From: Acanthococcus lagerstroemiae
Lineage: Eukaryota > Arthropoda > Insecta > Hemiptera > Eriococcidae
Reading direction: 5' to 3'
Assembly: GCA_031841125.1 (NCBI GenBank)
Contig: CM063109.1
Location: 23,903,321 to 23,967,320 of the forward strand
DNA: 64,000 nt
Under the pieces are notes generated by a model. It was not told the origin of the DNA, searched no databases, and worked only from the letters and a program-made list of their open reading frames with translations. Every line of letters starts with the position of its first letter. Position 1 is the stretch's first letter. Positions 1 to 13,600 of the stretch are shown one piece after another. A program made the position numbers and the translations under genes.

Positions 1-1280
1 ATAATTTAATCTCATCCCACTGTTTTTATGCTGTTGTGTATTGTAATGAAACTAATGAGTGATTGACTTTTACTAACCTTCCTACCTTCAACATAATGCT
101 AAAATAATTCGATATATTCCCACCTCGAGTACCAAATAGGTACCTTTTCTCAGGAAATGATTCTTGATATCAAATTCACCAGGAAATGTTTGATCTATTT
201 TTGCAAATCATGGATATACTTGATACACCTATTCGAGTTTGCCTCTGTAACTTGTCAATGCCTAAAATATGCGGAAAAAATTTTCGTTATTTTGCCGGAA
301 ACTGGAAACGACATTACACAGGACAGTATGGCTGATCATGCATTATTACACCATGTTTGGTCAGTTGGTCTTCATTCTGGTGGAAATAGAAATTCACTTC
401 ATCTTTTGACATCTTAAGACTAAGCCGAAAGGGAGAGAGGGTTGATGAGCACAGGTTACTAATGCTAAATATCTTCTCTCAGTGGAAAAGAAAACGGTGA
501 TGCGCATGGCCGGCGAATCCCTAGTAGCAAGCGTGCGCTTAACTGGATTTTCAATCAGGTTCAATGCGCCTGATTGGAAATCCAATTACTTATTTTCCCT
601 AAATGACGAAAAGAACAAACAACAACACAAAACTCGCCAAATTTTTTTTGTAATTTTATTTACGTAAACTTTACTTTTTCCCCAGAAATTACCCCCGTCA
701 ATGGTTTTGAGTTTGCACCTAATTGGAAAATGAGAAAGTGCCGGCCGTGGTAATGAGCAGCAGTCATCTGTTGGCATAATGGGGTACTCAGCTATACAAA
801 CAGGGTGGTTGTAGCAGATACGTTTTAATTTATGTTCGCAAGGTGTTTCAAGTATGTGACCCCCCCTTCAACCGGGGAAGTAAGTAACTCATCCTGAAAA
901 AGTATTTGATAGGTTGCCTGCTCTCATTTAGAGGGACAAAATCAACAATTTTTAGGATCAATCGCTTTTTCTTCTTTGAACTTTTTAGTCAGTATGATCT
1001 GAGTTACAGATCAGTTCATGCGCGGTTTCCGGCAGTGTTCACTGATCCGAGTCACAGTTCAGTGCCAATATACGGTTCGTTGAAACGTGTTGTCCTAGCG
1101 TTACTTCTCGAAAAACGGCATTGTGCGACGGCAGTCAGCAGCCGTGTTGTTAATAAAAATTTCCATGGAAATTTTTTTTATTAGGATAAGATCAGGTCGA
1201 ATTATTTAATTTTTTTTCTGCCTTTTTCTTCGTTTCAATTTGAGCATCATATAGGTTTCATTACCAATACCTACTAGCAA

Positions 1281-1860
1281 TGAAATGAGTTAAGGAGGAC
1301 CAAATTTTTACTGGTAACATAATAGATTGATATCAGGTCGATACTTAACATAATATCGACTTGAGTTGAAACTTCCCTGAATAATTATTTGTGACCTGGA
1401 ATCATGAAATGTGCCTCTTGTGCGAAAACAGGTTTTTGAGATGAATTAGTATAAATATGGGATGGTGGTAGTGGTGCGCACAGATGTACATATCAGTGGT
1501 GGTGCGTTTACGCGTTGCTATGACAACCACATTTTGAATTCTTGTTCTCCGTCATTCCCCTAGGCCGTTTCACACCACGCCATGTAAACGGATGTTTTTA
1601 AACTTTGTTGTAATTTTTTCATGCAATTTGTGGAAAAACTAATGAAGATAGGAAGCTGCGATTTATTTCATTTGAAAGAGCGTGATTTTTTCTATAAGAA
1701 TTGTCAAGAAAGTGAAAAAAATTTGACACAAGAGGCACATTTTATGATTCCAGGTCACATTTATTAATTTTCATTGGGCAGGTTCAGCACATTAGGAATG
1801 AGACGGGTTAAGGAGGACCCAGTTTTTAGTGGTAACATAACACATTGATATCAGGCCGAT
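1281..1860. repeat. Inverted-repeat element flanked by 60 bp direct repeats
   Basis: Similar copies of a block containing GTTAAGGAGGACC lie at about 1281-1343 and 1797-1860. Between them, arms of about 36 bp (1387-1422 and 1727-1762, core GACCTGGAATCAT) are inverted copies, which defines a MITE-like element of about 375 bp. Nothing in it codes for a protein. Confidence 0.65.
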
Positions 1861-2277
1861 AATTATGTATGTATGTATTTATTTTCATATAAAACGAAAG
1901 TAACGATTGTTCAAGACTGTTGAGAGTCAAGATGCGTGCCTTTTTGCCGACCCTCCTCGAGTAACGAGGTTACTTGTCTCATGGTATTCTCCTCTTCATA
2001 CACTTTAAAAATACTCACTGGTCTCACTCCAACCTGTTTTCGCTTTCGAGTTTCAATATTTTGATCATTGCGATTAGATTTACGTTAAAAAATTATGCTA
2101 AAAAAGCAACAGGAAATTTCTTTACTCACCCCAATTTCTCTCGTGTTAGTAGGACAATTTGCGAAGAGTAGATAAACGAAGTAGCCAGAAAGCATAGTTC
2201 ACTGACCCCGCTCGGTTATACGTCTGGTACTGCAAAATGGAACATTAGAAACAATAAGAATTTGGAAACCATAATTG

Positions 2278-2520
2278 GACGCTGCTTAGCAAAGCAGAAC
2301 CAAGCGTCAAAATCTGTTTTTTGAGAACATGTGATTTGAAGTTCAAGAGCCATATAGAAACTGACATAGCGTTTACTGATAAGCTCTTTTCAACGTGGGT
2401 ACACATTTTTGAATCGGGGGCCCTATTTTGAAAAATTGTACTTTTTACGCGCTGTTTCCAACGATACTATAATAACTCATTTTGTCAACAAATATGGCTT
2501 AGTTTTGTTTGGCTTTATAG
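2278..2520. mobile_element. MITE family C, copy 1
   Basis: Shares a body of about 220 bp (key words GTTCAAGAGCCAT, GACATAGCGTTTACTGATA, GTACACATTTTTGAAT) with copies near 7566 and 47285. Its start carries GCTTAGCAAAGCAGAACCAAGCG-like sequence matching the terminal repeat seen best in the 47285 copy. Confidence 0.7.
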
Positions 2521-3254
2521 TGTTCAATTTTCGATGTAAAGTACTGCATTTATCTGAATTTTTCAACTCGAAAACTAAACTAGATAGGAGTGAGCCCAGA
2601 GGGTAATTTTGAAGGATACGAACGGTGGAATAGTTTACCACGAAAAATCCTGCCAGAGGACAATCCTTATTGAAAATTGAAAATAGATTAACATTATTGT
2701 ACGTAGCTTTTTTTTAAACCAAAATCAGTTTTGTAAACATCCTGTCGATTCGTTTTTTTTTTAAACTAGGTTTTGTAGGTGGCTTCTATTATTACCAGTA
2801 AGCCCCACCCGCCTGTCAGCAGTGCTGCGGTGAAAATTTCTAATAATCATAATTATGTTTACAAGTGTCTATTTCTTTACCCTTTCAACTGTACAACCAA
2901 TCGCATCTACACACTGTCAATATGAATTGCCTGCTTATCCGGTTGAAGGGACTGGGTGAAGGGGAGTCACGTAGTTTGAGACACCCAAACTCTCTAGGGT
3001 TCGCCTATTCGAATTGCGTTACACTGTGTTAAAACTAAGCATTTGAACACATAAGAACCAACATTGTTAGAACCATGTCCATAACTACAAATAATGATAG
3101 AAGAAAGATGCGCAAACACCCAAACACATTGTTTCATGCAAATAATGCATATCTGGACTGGGTAATCGAACAATTTGCTTTAAAAAATACGTAAACGAGT
3201 ATATTTTTGATAATCACATTTCCGCTTTGCATTATGTCACGCATATTTCAAGTA

Positions 3255-4656
3255 ATGACCACTAGCAGTCAACTTCTCGCTCTAATTTTACTTACACACC
3301 CAATTCTCACGCATTACGAGTATGATTTTAATTTACACACGCACCCACCTACATCTTCATTTACCTACCATTCTCTTCAATTTGCAGAACTGGGTGATAC
3401 TTGCACGACAACCGCCGGGGAGAAAGGAACCTGCAAGCTGCAGACCGACTGTGTGGAGCTTGAAAATACGTCAACCTCCAGCACCGACTTTGCCGAAACC
3501 TGCAAGCTTCACTCCGATGGCATGCCCATCATCTGCTGCATAACCAGAACAAACGCTAAACGGGATTACGTGTCGACTAGGTCGGACTTCACTGAAAATG
3601 ACTTTCACGAGGAGAATGCCGTGAACGAAACCGAAACTAGATTCGCCAACGGTTTTCGGAAAAAACCGATCACGTTTACCAAACCCTCGCATAAAGTCAC
3701 CTCCAAAGCCGCGTCTTACGATCAGGACAACTCGAAAAAGACCCACCAGATAAATACCAAGTTTTACGATTCGTACGGCGATACTTTTGCAAACCCGAAC
3801 CTTATTTCTCAACCAAGTTATTCCGACTACGACAATCCAAGACCGAGCCATGGTCTGACAAATGTATACAGCCAGAGTCCCGATACAGTGGTTTACAGAC
3901 CATCCGGATCGTCAACATCAAATACGAGACCCGGATCTAGTAATGGATACAACCCGAATCACAGCACCGGTTCTAACGGATACAATCCAAACGGGGGGTC
4001 TAACGAGTACAATCCAAACCAGAGTACGAGACCCGGATCGAGTAACGGATACAACCCTAATTATAACACCAGACCTAGTACAGGTTCCAACGGTCACAAC
4101 CCAAACTTCGGTGGGTCAAGCGAGTACAATCCCAACCAGAATACGAGACCAGGCAACGGTGGGTCTAGCAACGGATACAATCCGAACCAGAATACCAGAC
4201 CAGGTAACGGTGGGTCTAGCAATGGATACAATCCGAACCAGAATACCAGACCTAGTACGAGTAACACAGGCTCGAACGGGTATAACCCAAACGGATACAA
4301 CCCTAATCAAAATACAAGACCGAGTAACGGAGGTTCCAGCTCGAATGGATACAATCCGGGTCAGAACACCAGACCACCGAGCAGTAATACTGGATCTAAT
4401 GGATACAATCCGAATCAGGGCACGAGGCCTGGTGGAGGCAACTCTAATGGAAATAACTGGAATAACGGTAATACAGGTGGTAACAGTTACAGACCGACGC
4501 CGAGTCCCAACGAAGAACCTATCTGGGGGAGCACGTCTCGGGTGACAACCTCCAGATCGACAGCGGGAAGCTCCAATAATGGCGGATGGACAGGCGGCTC
4601 CAATAACGGCGGATGGACAGGCACAACGCAACCGCAGAAACGGATCAGCGAACTGA
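3255..4656 (+). CDS. Protease exon 1: N-terminus, CLIP domain and repeat linker
   Basis: This exon ends at a strong donor (GTAAGT at 4657) in phase 1 and joins the acceptor at 37899. The CLIP domain spans about 3402-3541, with spacing C-x9-C-x5-C-x16-C-x10-CC. Everything after it is a linker without cysteines. The part before 3388 is least certain, because a pyrimidine-rich tract ending TTTGCAG at 3387 looks like an intron end. If so, coding sequence here starts at 3388 and the hydrophobic stretch before it is a coincidence of T-rich DNA. Confidence 0.8.
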
Positions 4657-7600
4657 GTAAGTATCAAGTTAGCACGTTATATTTTTATGCATGTTGTATC
4701 ACGCACAGTGGCTCGAAGTAGAAATGAAGCTAGTTGATTGAGGGCAACAGAATAGAGTGATGCCGTACAAAGATTTTTGCTTCACTGCTAAAAAAAATAT
4801 TGCCACATTACAGCTAGCTACTGCCAATACTTGCCAGTAAATAGATACTATCAGAAGAACATTGAAATACAGGCAGTCTCCTGCCAGACTATTTGGCTTC
4901 AGCAGTGAGTTGACGGTGCTTCGGTGAGTGTAATTAGCCATGCGCTGGCAGCAGGGTTGTATATCTACACGTAGAATACCAGTGTAGATGTAAAATAGAT
5001 GTAGAATGTAAAATGCGCGTAGAAAGCGTAGAATGATGTGAATTACATTCAAGAAGCCAAAAAAATTTGGCGGTTTTGTATATTATAAATTCGTCTACGA
5101 AAACGAACTTTTAAGGTTCAGGTAGAGCTCTGTATACTGCGTGTAAGTACGATCGTCCGCCATTTTGACTTCAGCCGTGCCTGTGGATGCTGAATCCGAC
5201 TACGCGGAGCGTACCGCATAGTCAATTCGGCATCGACGAGCGCGGTTTGATTCAAAATGACGGACAATTGTACTCTTAGCTCAGGTAAAGAAAGTAAATG
5301 AATTCCTTATTAATTCATTGAAGCACGCCTATGGAGATGTCGCCACTTTTGTGGGAAAATAATCTATTTTCAAAAACGTATACACAAATGGATTAAATAA
5401 CCATCCTATTCGCATTTGGACGCTAACGAGTCGCTCTCTAGCGGCTTAATGAAATGCGGCGCACTGACTGGTGTATTTGAACGAAAAGGGTTTGTGACCG
5501 AAATAACTTGAAACAGTTATCGGTTATTGGACATGGAGGGTATTTTCTGAAACGATCAATTATAACTGTTATGACCGTTATTTCTAAAAATGATTCGGGC
5601 ATAACGGTTTAACGATTTAAGGAACAGGATATTCGATTTTAATTTTCAAATTTCAATAGGTAGTTGGAACAGAACGATAAAAACATTTATTACTATTTAC
5701 TGTTTAGTGCGAATAAGGAACGTCCTGCGAAATGTATACAAGAACGCAACCGTATACGTCAAACTGGATAGAAAAGGTAGGACATTCACAGTACAAAGGG
5801 ACATCAGACAAGGGGACCCCCTCTGCCTACTCACCAAATATTTTTAACGCGGTATTGGAACATGCCTTCCGCGGTCTAGATTGGGACAACAAAAGAATTA
5901 AAATTGATGGAAAATGTCTAAACAATCTTAGGTTCGCGGACGACATAATTCTAATAAGCAAAAGCGCGGAGTTGGGGAGATGACATCAGAGCTAAAGCAG
6001 GAATGCGGAAAAGTAGGATTGAAAATTAACTCCAGCAAGACAAATTTTTTATCAACAAATGAGAATGCAAAACTAAGTTTAGACAAGATTGTAATTGAAA
6101 AAGTAGACCAATTCAGTTATTTGGGTCAAACATTGACACTGGTGTTTTCAAGTATCCATTGCATTTGGGCCCATTTGGCACATCAAATTCTGTTATTATG
6201 ATCATACACAACCAACCTGATAACAGGAGAAGCGAATAATCATGCAGTATGGACTACTGGAAAAGCCCTTTACCTATTGTATTATAGCACATTCACACTA
6301 ATTTCCCAACATGTTAGCAACAAATAATGTTTGGAATGTTGAGGAATTTCTATTTATGCTGAAACTTCCCAAACATTATCCAAACAATGTTTTGATAAAC
6401 ATTTTTCAAATCCGATTTCCGTATGTTTTGGGAGAAATATTTCCCGCCAATCAAAGTATAGGTGTAAACCAGTGATTAGGAAGTTTGGACAAATATTATT
6501 TGGGAAAAATTTCCCCAACTTTGTTGTGTTTGGATTCATTTTAAGCTAAATATTTGGGAACCAGTGTGAAAACGGCTTTATTATACTTCCATTCCTACAG
6601 TTAAAGACAGCCGCCATTTTCTTTCCAGTTTGGTTAAAGCTCTAGATAGGAGAGTATAATCGTCCGCCATTTTGAATCCAACTGTGCCCGTCAATGCCGA
6701 ACTGACTACACAGTAGGTTTCGCATAGTCGGATTTGACATCCATTGACCACAGGCACGGTTGCAGTAAAAATGGCGGACGATCATATTTACACAAAGGAT
6801 ATAGAGCTCTAATTTGGTCTGTCAACAGAAAATGTGATGTGTCACAAGAAAAGGGACCTTGGTGGCATCGAACTGTTCTACGAAAAGGGCCCTTAGTTGC
6901 ATATCACTAAGGACCATCTTTTTTGTGAGTTAATGCCACTAAGGTCTCTTTTCTTGTGACAGAACACAAATTTGAAAATAGGCTGGGCGCAGTAGTGTTG
7001 ACCAAATTAATGACCGAAAAGAATAGCTGTCTTTATAACTGTTATGACCATTTGACCAATATGTTGTATCAGTGAAACTTTTACGGTCAATCAACTATTA
7101 TTATTATTATTTTTGTTTGAAACAGTTATTGGTCAAACAGTCAACGAACTTTTATTTATTTCGGTCGAGGGTTATAACTATAGTTAAGTATATAACTGTT
7201 ATTTCACAACCCCTAGCGACGAAAAGATGATCAGTGACAAAAATGTTCCGCAGAAAAACTGAAGTTGGGCTCATCTGAAAGGACATGATAAGGGCTAACA
7301 ACTGAGTTCCCATCAGTTTTCCACAAAAGACAATACTGATGCTAGAGCTCATTTTACTTGTACATGTTTTTGTAGTAAAAATACCCTGATCATCTTTTCG
7401 TCCACGACACTAGCGCATCTACAGGACTGTCCAAACTAGGGCTGTCAGAAATCTGCTTAACAAGCCAGGTCACTTTGCGACCTAGTAATAGGGTCGGCCT
7501 CTAAGCTGAAGTCTGGGCGGCTATTCCACTAACCAACTTCAAACAAAAAGTACAATCGCACTTGGACGATGTTAAGCGTAAAGGAACCAGCCAGCAAAAT

Positions 7601-10600
7601 CTGTTTTTTGAAAACACGTGATTCTAAGTTCAAGAGCCATATGTAGAAATTATATGACATAGCGTTTACTGATAAGCTTTGATCCACGTGAGTACACATT
7701 TTTGAATTGGGGGCCCAATTCTGAAAAATTCTACTTTTTATGCTCTTTCCAACTATACTAATAACTCATTTTGTTTACTACAATGTCAGTTGGTAGGTTG
7801 GTACATACCAACCTTACTTTCAGCAAGAATCATACACAATATTACAAATCTCACAAAATGAACTCCTTTCATCCATTCCTTATGTTGATACCTTGAGTCA
7901 CTTTTGCTGAGACTGAAAGCACAATATAAAACTATCTTCCTAGCTGTTTCTTTTGTTACACACAATTACGTTCACTTTTACATTTAAAACCACAAGCGCC
8001 ACAGTCAAAAGCAAACGCGATTCATTCTCGTGTATCTCGAACATTAATTGATAAGACAAACGCCACTGTTGAAAGTATCAAAAGCAAGCGCGATTCATTC
8101 TCGTGCATCTCGATCTCGAACATTGATTAATAAGACAAAGAGCCAATGGAAGACAAACACAAATCACTGACGTCACGCATCGCATAGAACTATTTTTCCA
8201 TTGGCTGCGCCGACCTTAAACCACTGATGTCACGCGTTGCGTGGAACTATTTTTTCATTGTATAAGGCTCGGCTGCGCCGATTCTAAAAAATAGGTGAAA
8301 TATGCGCATATTTTATTCTTTTTTTGTACCTAAATAATATGTCAAAAATATGCCCTAAAAAGTCGAAATGTTCCAAAATATTCTGCTCTGATATGGGTAT
8401 TATTTTAGAGGGGAAAATGAGCAGATTATAATGGCAACATTGTTCCAACAAGTTTTCCTAGGGCACTACAAACATGAGTATAATCATCCGCCATTTTAAT
8501 TCACAGCGTGCCCGTGGATGTCGAGTCCGACTGTGTGGAGCGTACCACGTAGTCAATTTGGCATCGACGGGCGCAGTGTGAATCAAAATGGCGGATGACT
8601 ATACCCATGTTTACAGTGCTCTAGTTTCCTGTACTAGTGTGTCAAGAATCTTAACAAACAGTGTTGTCACAACCGACAACTTTCATATCCTCCAACATTT
8701 ACCACGTATACCAGTTAGACCCTAAAGGTTCACATGGGTATAATTGACCGCCATTTCGATTCCCACTCAGCTCGAACATCCTTGGTCACCCGTTCGTGAA
8801 CGGGTGTGAGCCCGTCCGAGAACGCTCAGATCAACTTGGGAATCAAAATGACGGTCCAGTATACCTGTGTGAAAACTATTGGGATATAAATTAAGAGTTT
8901 CAAATGTTGGCACGATTGCGTCTTATTAATGGTATGAAGTAGTGGTCATGGATATTTATCCGTAAGCGCGTAGCAAACTTCAACTATAATTAAGTCAATT
9001 GAAAATTCGCTTTCAAGGAAGATTTGTCCTAAATTTTAACTGCATCATCACTAAAAAAATTAAATTATAATCAGTTCTACTGGCAGAATAATTCCTACTC
9101 GTTTGTTTCCCTCCTGAAGATAGCAGTGTTTGTATTTGAAAGTTCACATGATCACTTTTTCATTTTCCCCCCGCTAACACCCGCACAGGTGATTTTGCAG
9201 CGCACTCTAGTGCAGGTTTATATCCCAATACCCAATAGTACTCTAATACCAGTGCAGTAAAGTAACGGGAAAAAATAAATAAATACACTCAACGATGTAG
9301 TGTAGTGGATGTTCAAGAATATGTCCAAAAACTCAAAAATTTAGAAAATTTGATAAAATATGCTCCAAATATGCTTCTTAACACCAAATATGCAATTATA
9401 ACAAAATACATATGCAAAAATAGGTATGCAATTTCAAATAGGACTTATTTCACTCAGAATTTCATATTTCGCAAGGATATCTTTAAAATGCTTGATTTGA
9501 TTCACAGAGATAAAATATGCTAAAGCATACTTTTGCAGCCTTTCTCCAAACGCCAATAGGTACATTTTTGGAAGGCCGTGCTGCCCTTTTACATAGAAAT
9601 GGCAGCCTAGCACTGAAATTAAATTCGATTCCTGCTTCATCGGCTCAGTTTGAATGTGTCCCCAGTGGAGTTATGTGCATGACGGCACGCGTGATCGTCT
9701 CAAACTTGATCATTCTAAAAAAATTAGTATATTTCTATTCTCTCTTAAATAAAAGATAACTGTCGAAGTTCTGAATTTTATTTTGTAAAGCTTTTTAAAG
9801 CTTAATTATTTACAAATAAGGAATAAAACTGATTATTTTTTGTTCAAATTTTTCAATTTTCACTCTTCTTTTGGCCAGCCTACGCATTCTACACTAGAAT
9901 AGTCATTCATTCTACATGGTGTATTTTACGCGTAGAATAAAAAAATCTACGCCAGTTTACTCTACGGCACAACCCTAGCTGGCAGTTAGCAGTGCTCTGT
10001 GTCAACTTGAATAACAGTCAGCGTGCAGTACGTGAACCGGCAGTACAGCAATGACAGCACTGTCTGCTTAGTCGACACTAAAATGATAATTAAACCACAA
10101 AATTCCATTGGGAGTAAAATTAACAGTCCATAGCCATATTTACAACCACCAAGAATTTATTTTTCAACCCCCACATTGCATGTATTTTACATAACTCGGC
10201 ATTAGTAGTTGCGTTGGTAGTGAAACTTCTGACAGCATTTTTCGCGAAGAAAGCCTCCCTCCTTTTTGAAAATGATTCCAAAATCGGGAAATACCAGCAT
10301 CCAGTTAGATAACTGAGAAGGCAAGGAACTTATTTTTGCTGGTCAGCTGATATTTCCTAGATTTTAGTCTGGATGCGTGATGTCTTCACACCCACCCATG
10401 AAACTTTCTTCTCGCCAGCCCAGAGAGACTTGACATCGTGATTTCCATTTTTCGACTATAGCGGAAAACTAGACCTATTTCAGGAGAAAATTATTTCAAT
10501 TTCACTGCATCTAAACTCTTTCAACTGCAGAAATGTTTTCGCTCTTCAGGTCTGGTCGGCTTCTAACCGGAGTCTTGCAAATTGTGCAACAAAATGACGG

Positions 10601-13600
10601 GTGATAACCGCCGAGAAACGATGGAGGTCCTCCTTTTGCTCGGTACGTGGAAACGTGAGACCCTCGATGCCCCTTATCAATATTCGTGCCAACACGAAAC
10701 TGGGACCCGGGTTTTGAATCAGCAGTCAGTATATCCAAAGCGACCTACATCGATACGAAACTTGATTTTGTTTTCTGCTAGCTGGGAAATAACTGTTTCA
10801 CAATAGTGCGATTTTCAAATGGTGTCGAATTCGAATTCAGCGGGTTGTTATATAAATTTCGAGGTGAAAGTGGCAAAGTGCCGTATCATTTTACGTTTAC
10901 AGAAGCATCGACGAATGAACCTGTTTCTTCGTTTCTAGCTGATGTGCGTCACTCAACACATCTCCCCTATTCTAAATGACATTCATCCATCTAGTATCTA
11001 TGATCGTTGGAAGTACTGAGGTGACGGGCTAGGAACATGGTCGAATATTTGAAAAAATGTAGGTCTCTACAGTATTCCCTTCAACGTTCTGCATAATATT
11101 GCACTCGAGGTGTACATTGCTTCACCATGTGCTGGGTTCGGAAACAATGAAAATGGAATTTTGTAAGACTTACGCTCGTTATCGGTCAGACGTGCTCAGA
11201 TTTCCCTGCTAACCTAAAATTTCCGAGCACTCGACTAAGTTTAGTTTGCTCATGGTCGTATAATTAAAACGTGCGTCGTAACAGTTCCGTTCTTCCCCTT
11301 CCGTGAAATTATACAAAGCTTATTTTCAAGTAACTAAGGTGACGACACTCAGCTGGGATTTGTGAATTAATTACCTAGAATACCAAGAACACAAGATGGG
11401 TACATTAGCAAAATAATTACATCGTTTGAAGCTAACTCTAGTCGATTCGAAATACAACGCACAAAATGACCTAATATCCGGAAGGCTTACGCAGTGTCGA
11501 AAACTGCGGACACATTGGCATAGACGTACCAATGGAGGGCTTTCCCAAGACATATTCCATAGTTAGAGAATTTCCACCCTCAGTTGGCACAATCTAGTTC
11601 TCAGCTGGCAACATTTCGAAAGCGCGAACGGTCGTTCATTTAAATAATGTTTGTCAATTAGCAAAATTCCCAAATCGTTGACTTTTCGTCACTTTATTAT
11701 TATTACTTTTTTTTTTTTGTTTATTGATTTTAATGATATTCCTCAGTTAGAAAATCGGAATTTCAGTTGGAAAAACTTACACTTTCAGTAGACGAAATTA
11801 TATTTACTCTCCCCCCCCCCCTAAAATGTCGGTTTGATACGTCCTCGCACATTGGGTTATCATTATTTAAGGATCATTTCGTGACAAATTATCATTTTAT
11901 GAGTTCTAGAATACCAATCGACGTGGAAAAATAGCGCGTCCTATAACCTCCGCCAGTTCGAACGAACAAGGCATTTCAATCGCAGGGCGTGTTACCATCA
12001 GATCAGAAAAACTGATACTGTGCGTGTGCACGTAGTGAACAGCTTACTCAACTTTTATAAACACGTCGCTAGTAAGTAAACGGCGACTACATACTCTTCG
12101 GCACAGAGAAGGAAAAACTCTTAACGCAACAAACCGTGGGGAGAGCAACGGCAAACTACCCCGACTAACCCTGCCCAGAAAAGTCGCGCGTCAGAAATCA
12201 CGATTGCCATGTCCGGCATTGAATACGGCACCTGAAGAAGAATATATAGTAGATGGAGGTGCGATGGTGAACAATGTTTATCAGCACTGAAAGCGTTGGT
12301 TATTTGAGCCCAATGAAATGCGAAATTATGGATTCAAAAATATGTCTAATCATTTCCTTCCGTATTATCGGTTAAATACCCAAACGTTATCAGTCCATTT
12401 TCTCTTCTCTTTTTCCCTTGAGAAAAACGCTACCTAATCAAATTGCTCATGAATTTTTACGAACCTGTTTCACCTAGCTGCTGTTCGGATTGACAAAATT
12501 TGTTTTAAATCAATTTTCGGCACCTTTTAGGAGTGCTATTAACACAGTCTTCAGTTTTATCTTCCAATTACAAAAATATCAGCTTTCTAAGGGGACGAGA
12601 GGAAACTGAATCAGTTTATAACGTTCAACTAACGGTATCTGAAAAAGATTCCAAGGTGGGATCATTTATTTTTCTTAGAAACTGGAACTCTAAGGAGGGG
12701 GAGAACGAGGAGAATGGACCTAAAATCATTCAAACATTTTCTTTGAAACTGGAGGGAACCAATATTTTTATATCCTCGTGAACAAAACTTATTGTCTCCT
12801 TTTTCTTCTTTTAAAACGAAAAATTTTCAGATATAATATTCCATAAGGTCTCAGCTTATTTTTCATGATCAGTTTTTTCCCTGTAGAGAAGAAAGGGGAC
12901 AGTTCCGCCTTCCCTGGTAATAGTCACCAATTGGTGAGAATTTCAAAAATAGAGTACATCTTGTCTGCAGGGAGTACCAAAGCAGCGATGTGTGGGATGG
13001 AAATTCTAATTTTTCCAGAGAAAATTGCAATAAATAATTATTCCAAGGGGAAAATTTTGATATTGAAAAAAAGAGGAAAGTTTTTCCGTTTCGTTCTCTA
13101 AACTACAAAATCACCGAAGTGCAAAAATAAAATTTTCGAGAACATGGGGAAAAGGAAAATCATTTTTGTTCTTCGAAAATTCCCTAAAAATCGAGTGCAA
13201 CATTTGGACCCTTTCTATGCACACCAGATCGAGAATACAGTCTACAATTTTTATAACATTGCTATTAGTGATTGAAAATCGTTTATACAAATTATAGTGT
13301 CTGTTAATTTTTTCTTTTTTTTCTTTTTTTTTACGATTGAAAGAAACGTTAAAGTACACTTTTTAGTATCATTGAGTGAGTGGAGGTCAATGCTGCCAAC
13401 CAAAATCTATTAGAATGGTACTTTTGTCAAAAATGGCTTTTAGATGACTTTTCAGTTTAGAAAACGATTTGAGGATTCAATTTTGCCAACTAACGAACAT
13501 TTTCAAAATTAGCAAACGAAACAAAAATCCTCTCTACTTGGAATTTCAAAATTAGGGTCGGAATCCGCAAAAGACTGATTAAGAGACATACATTTTGTTT

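Noticed and set aside
3471..4667. Antisense and shifted-frame ORFs of 68-227 codons over protease exon 1
   Set aside because: They exist because the linker repeats avoid stops in several frames. They have biased Arg/Ile/Thr composition, no motif, and overlap a frame with clear domain order.
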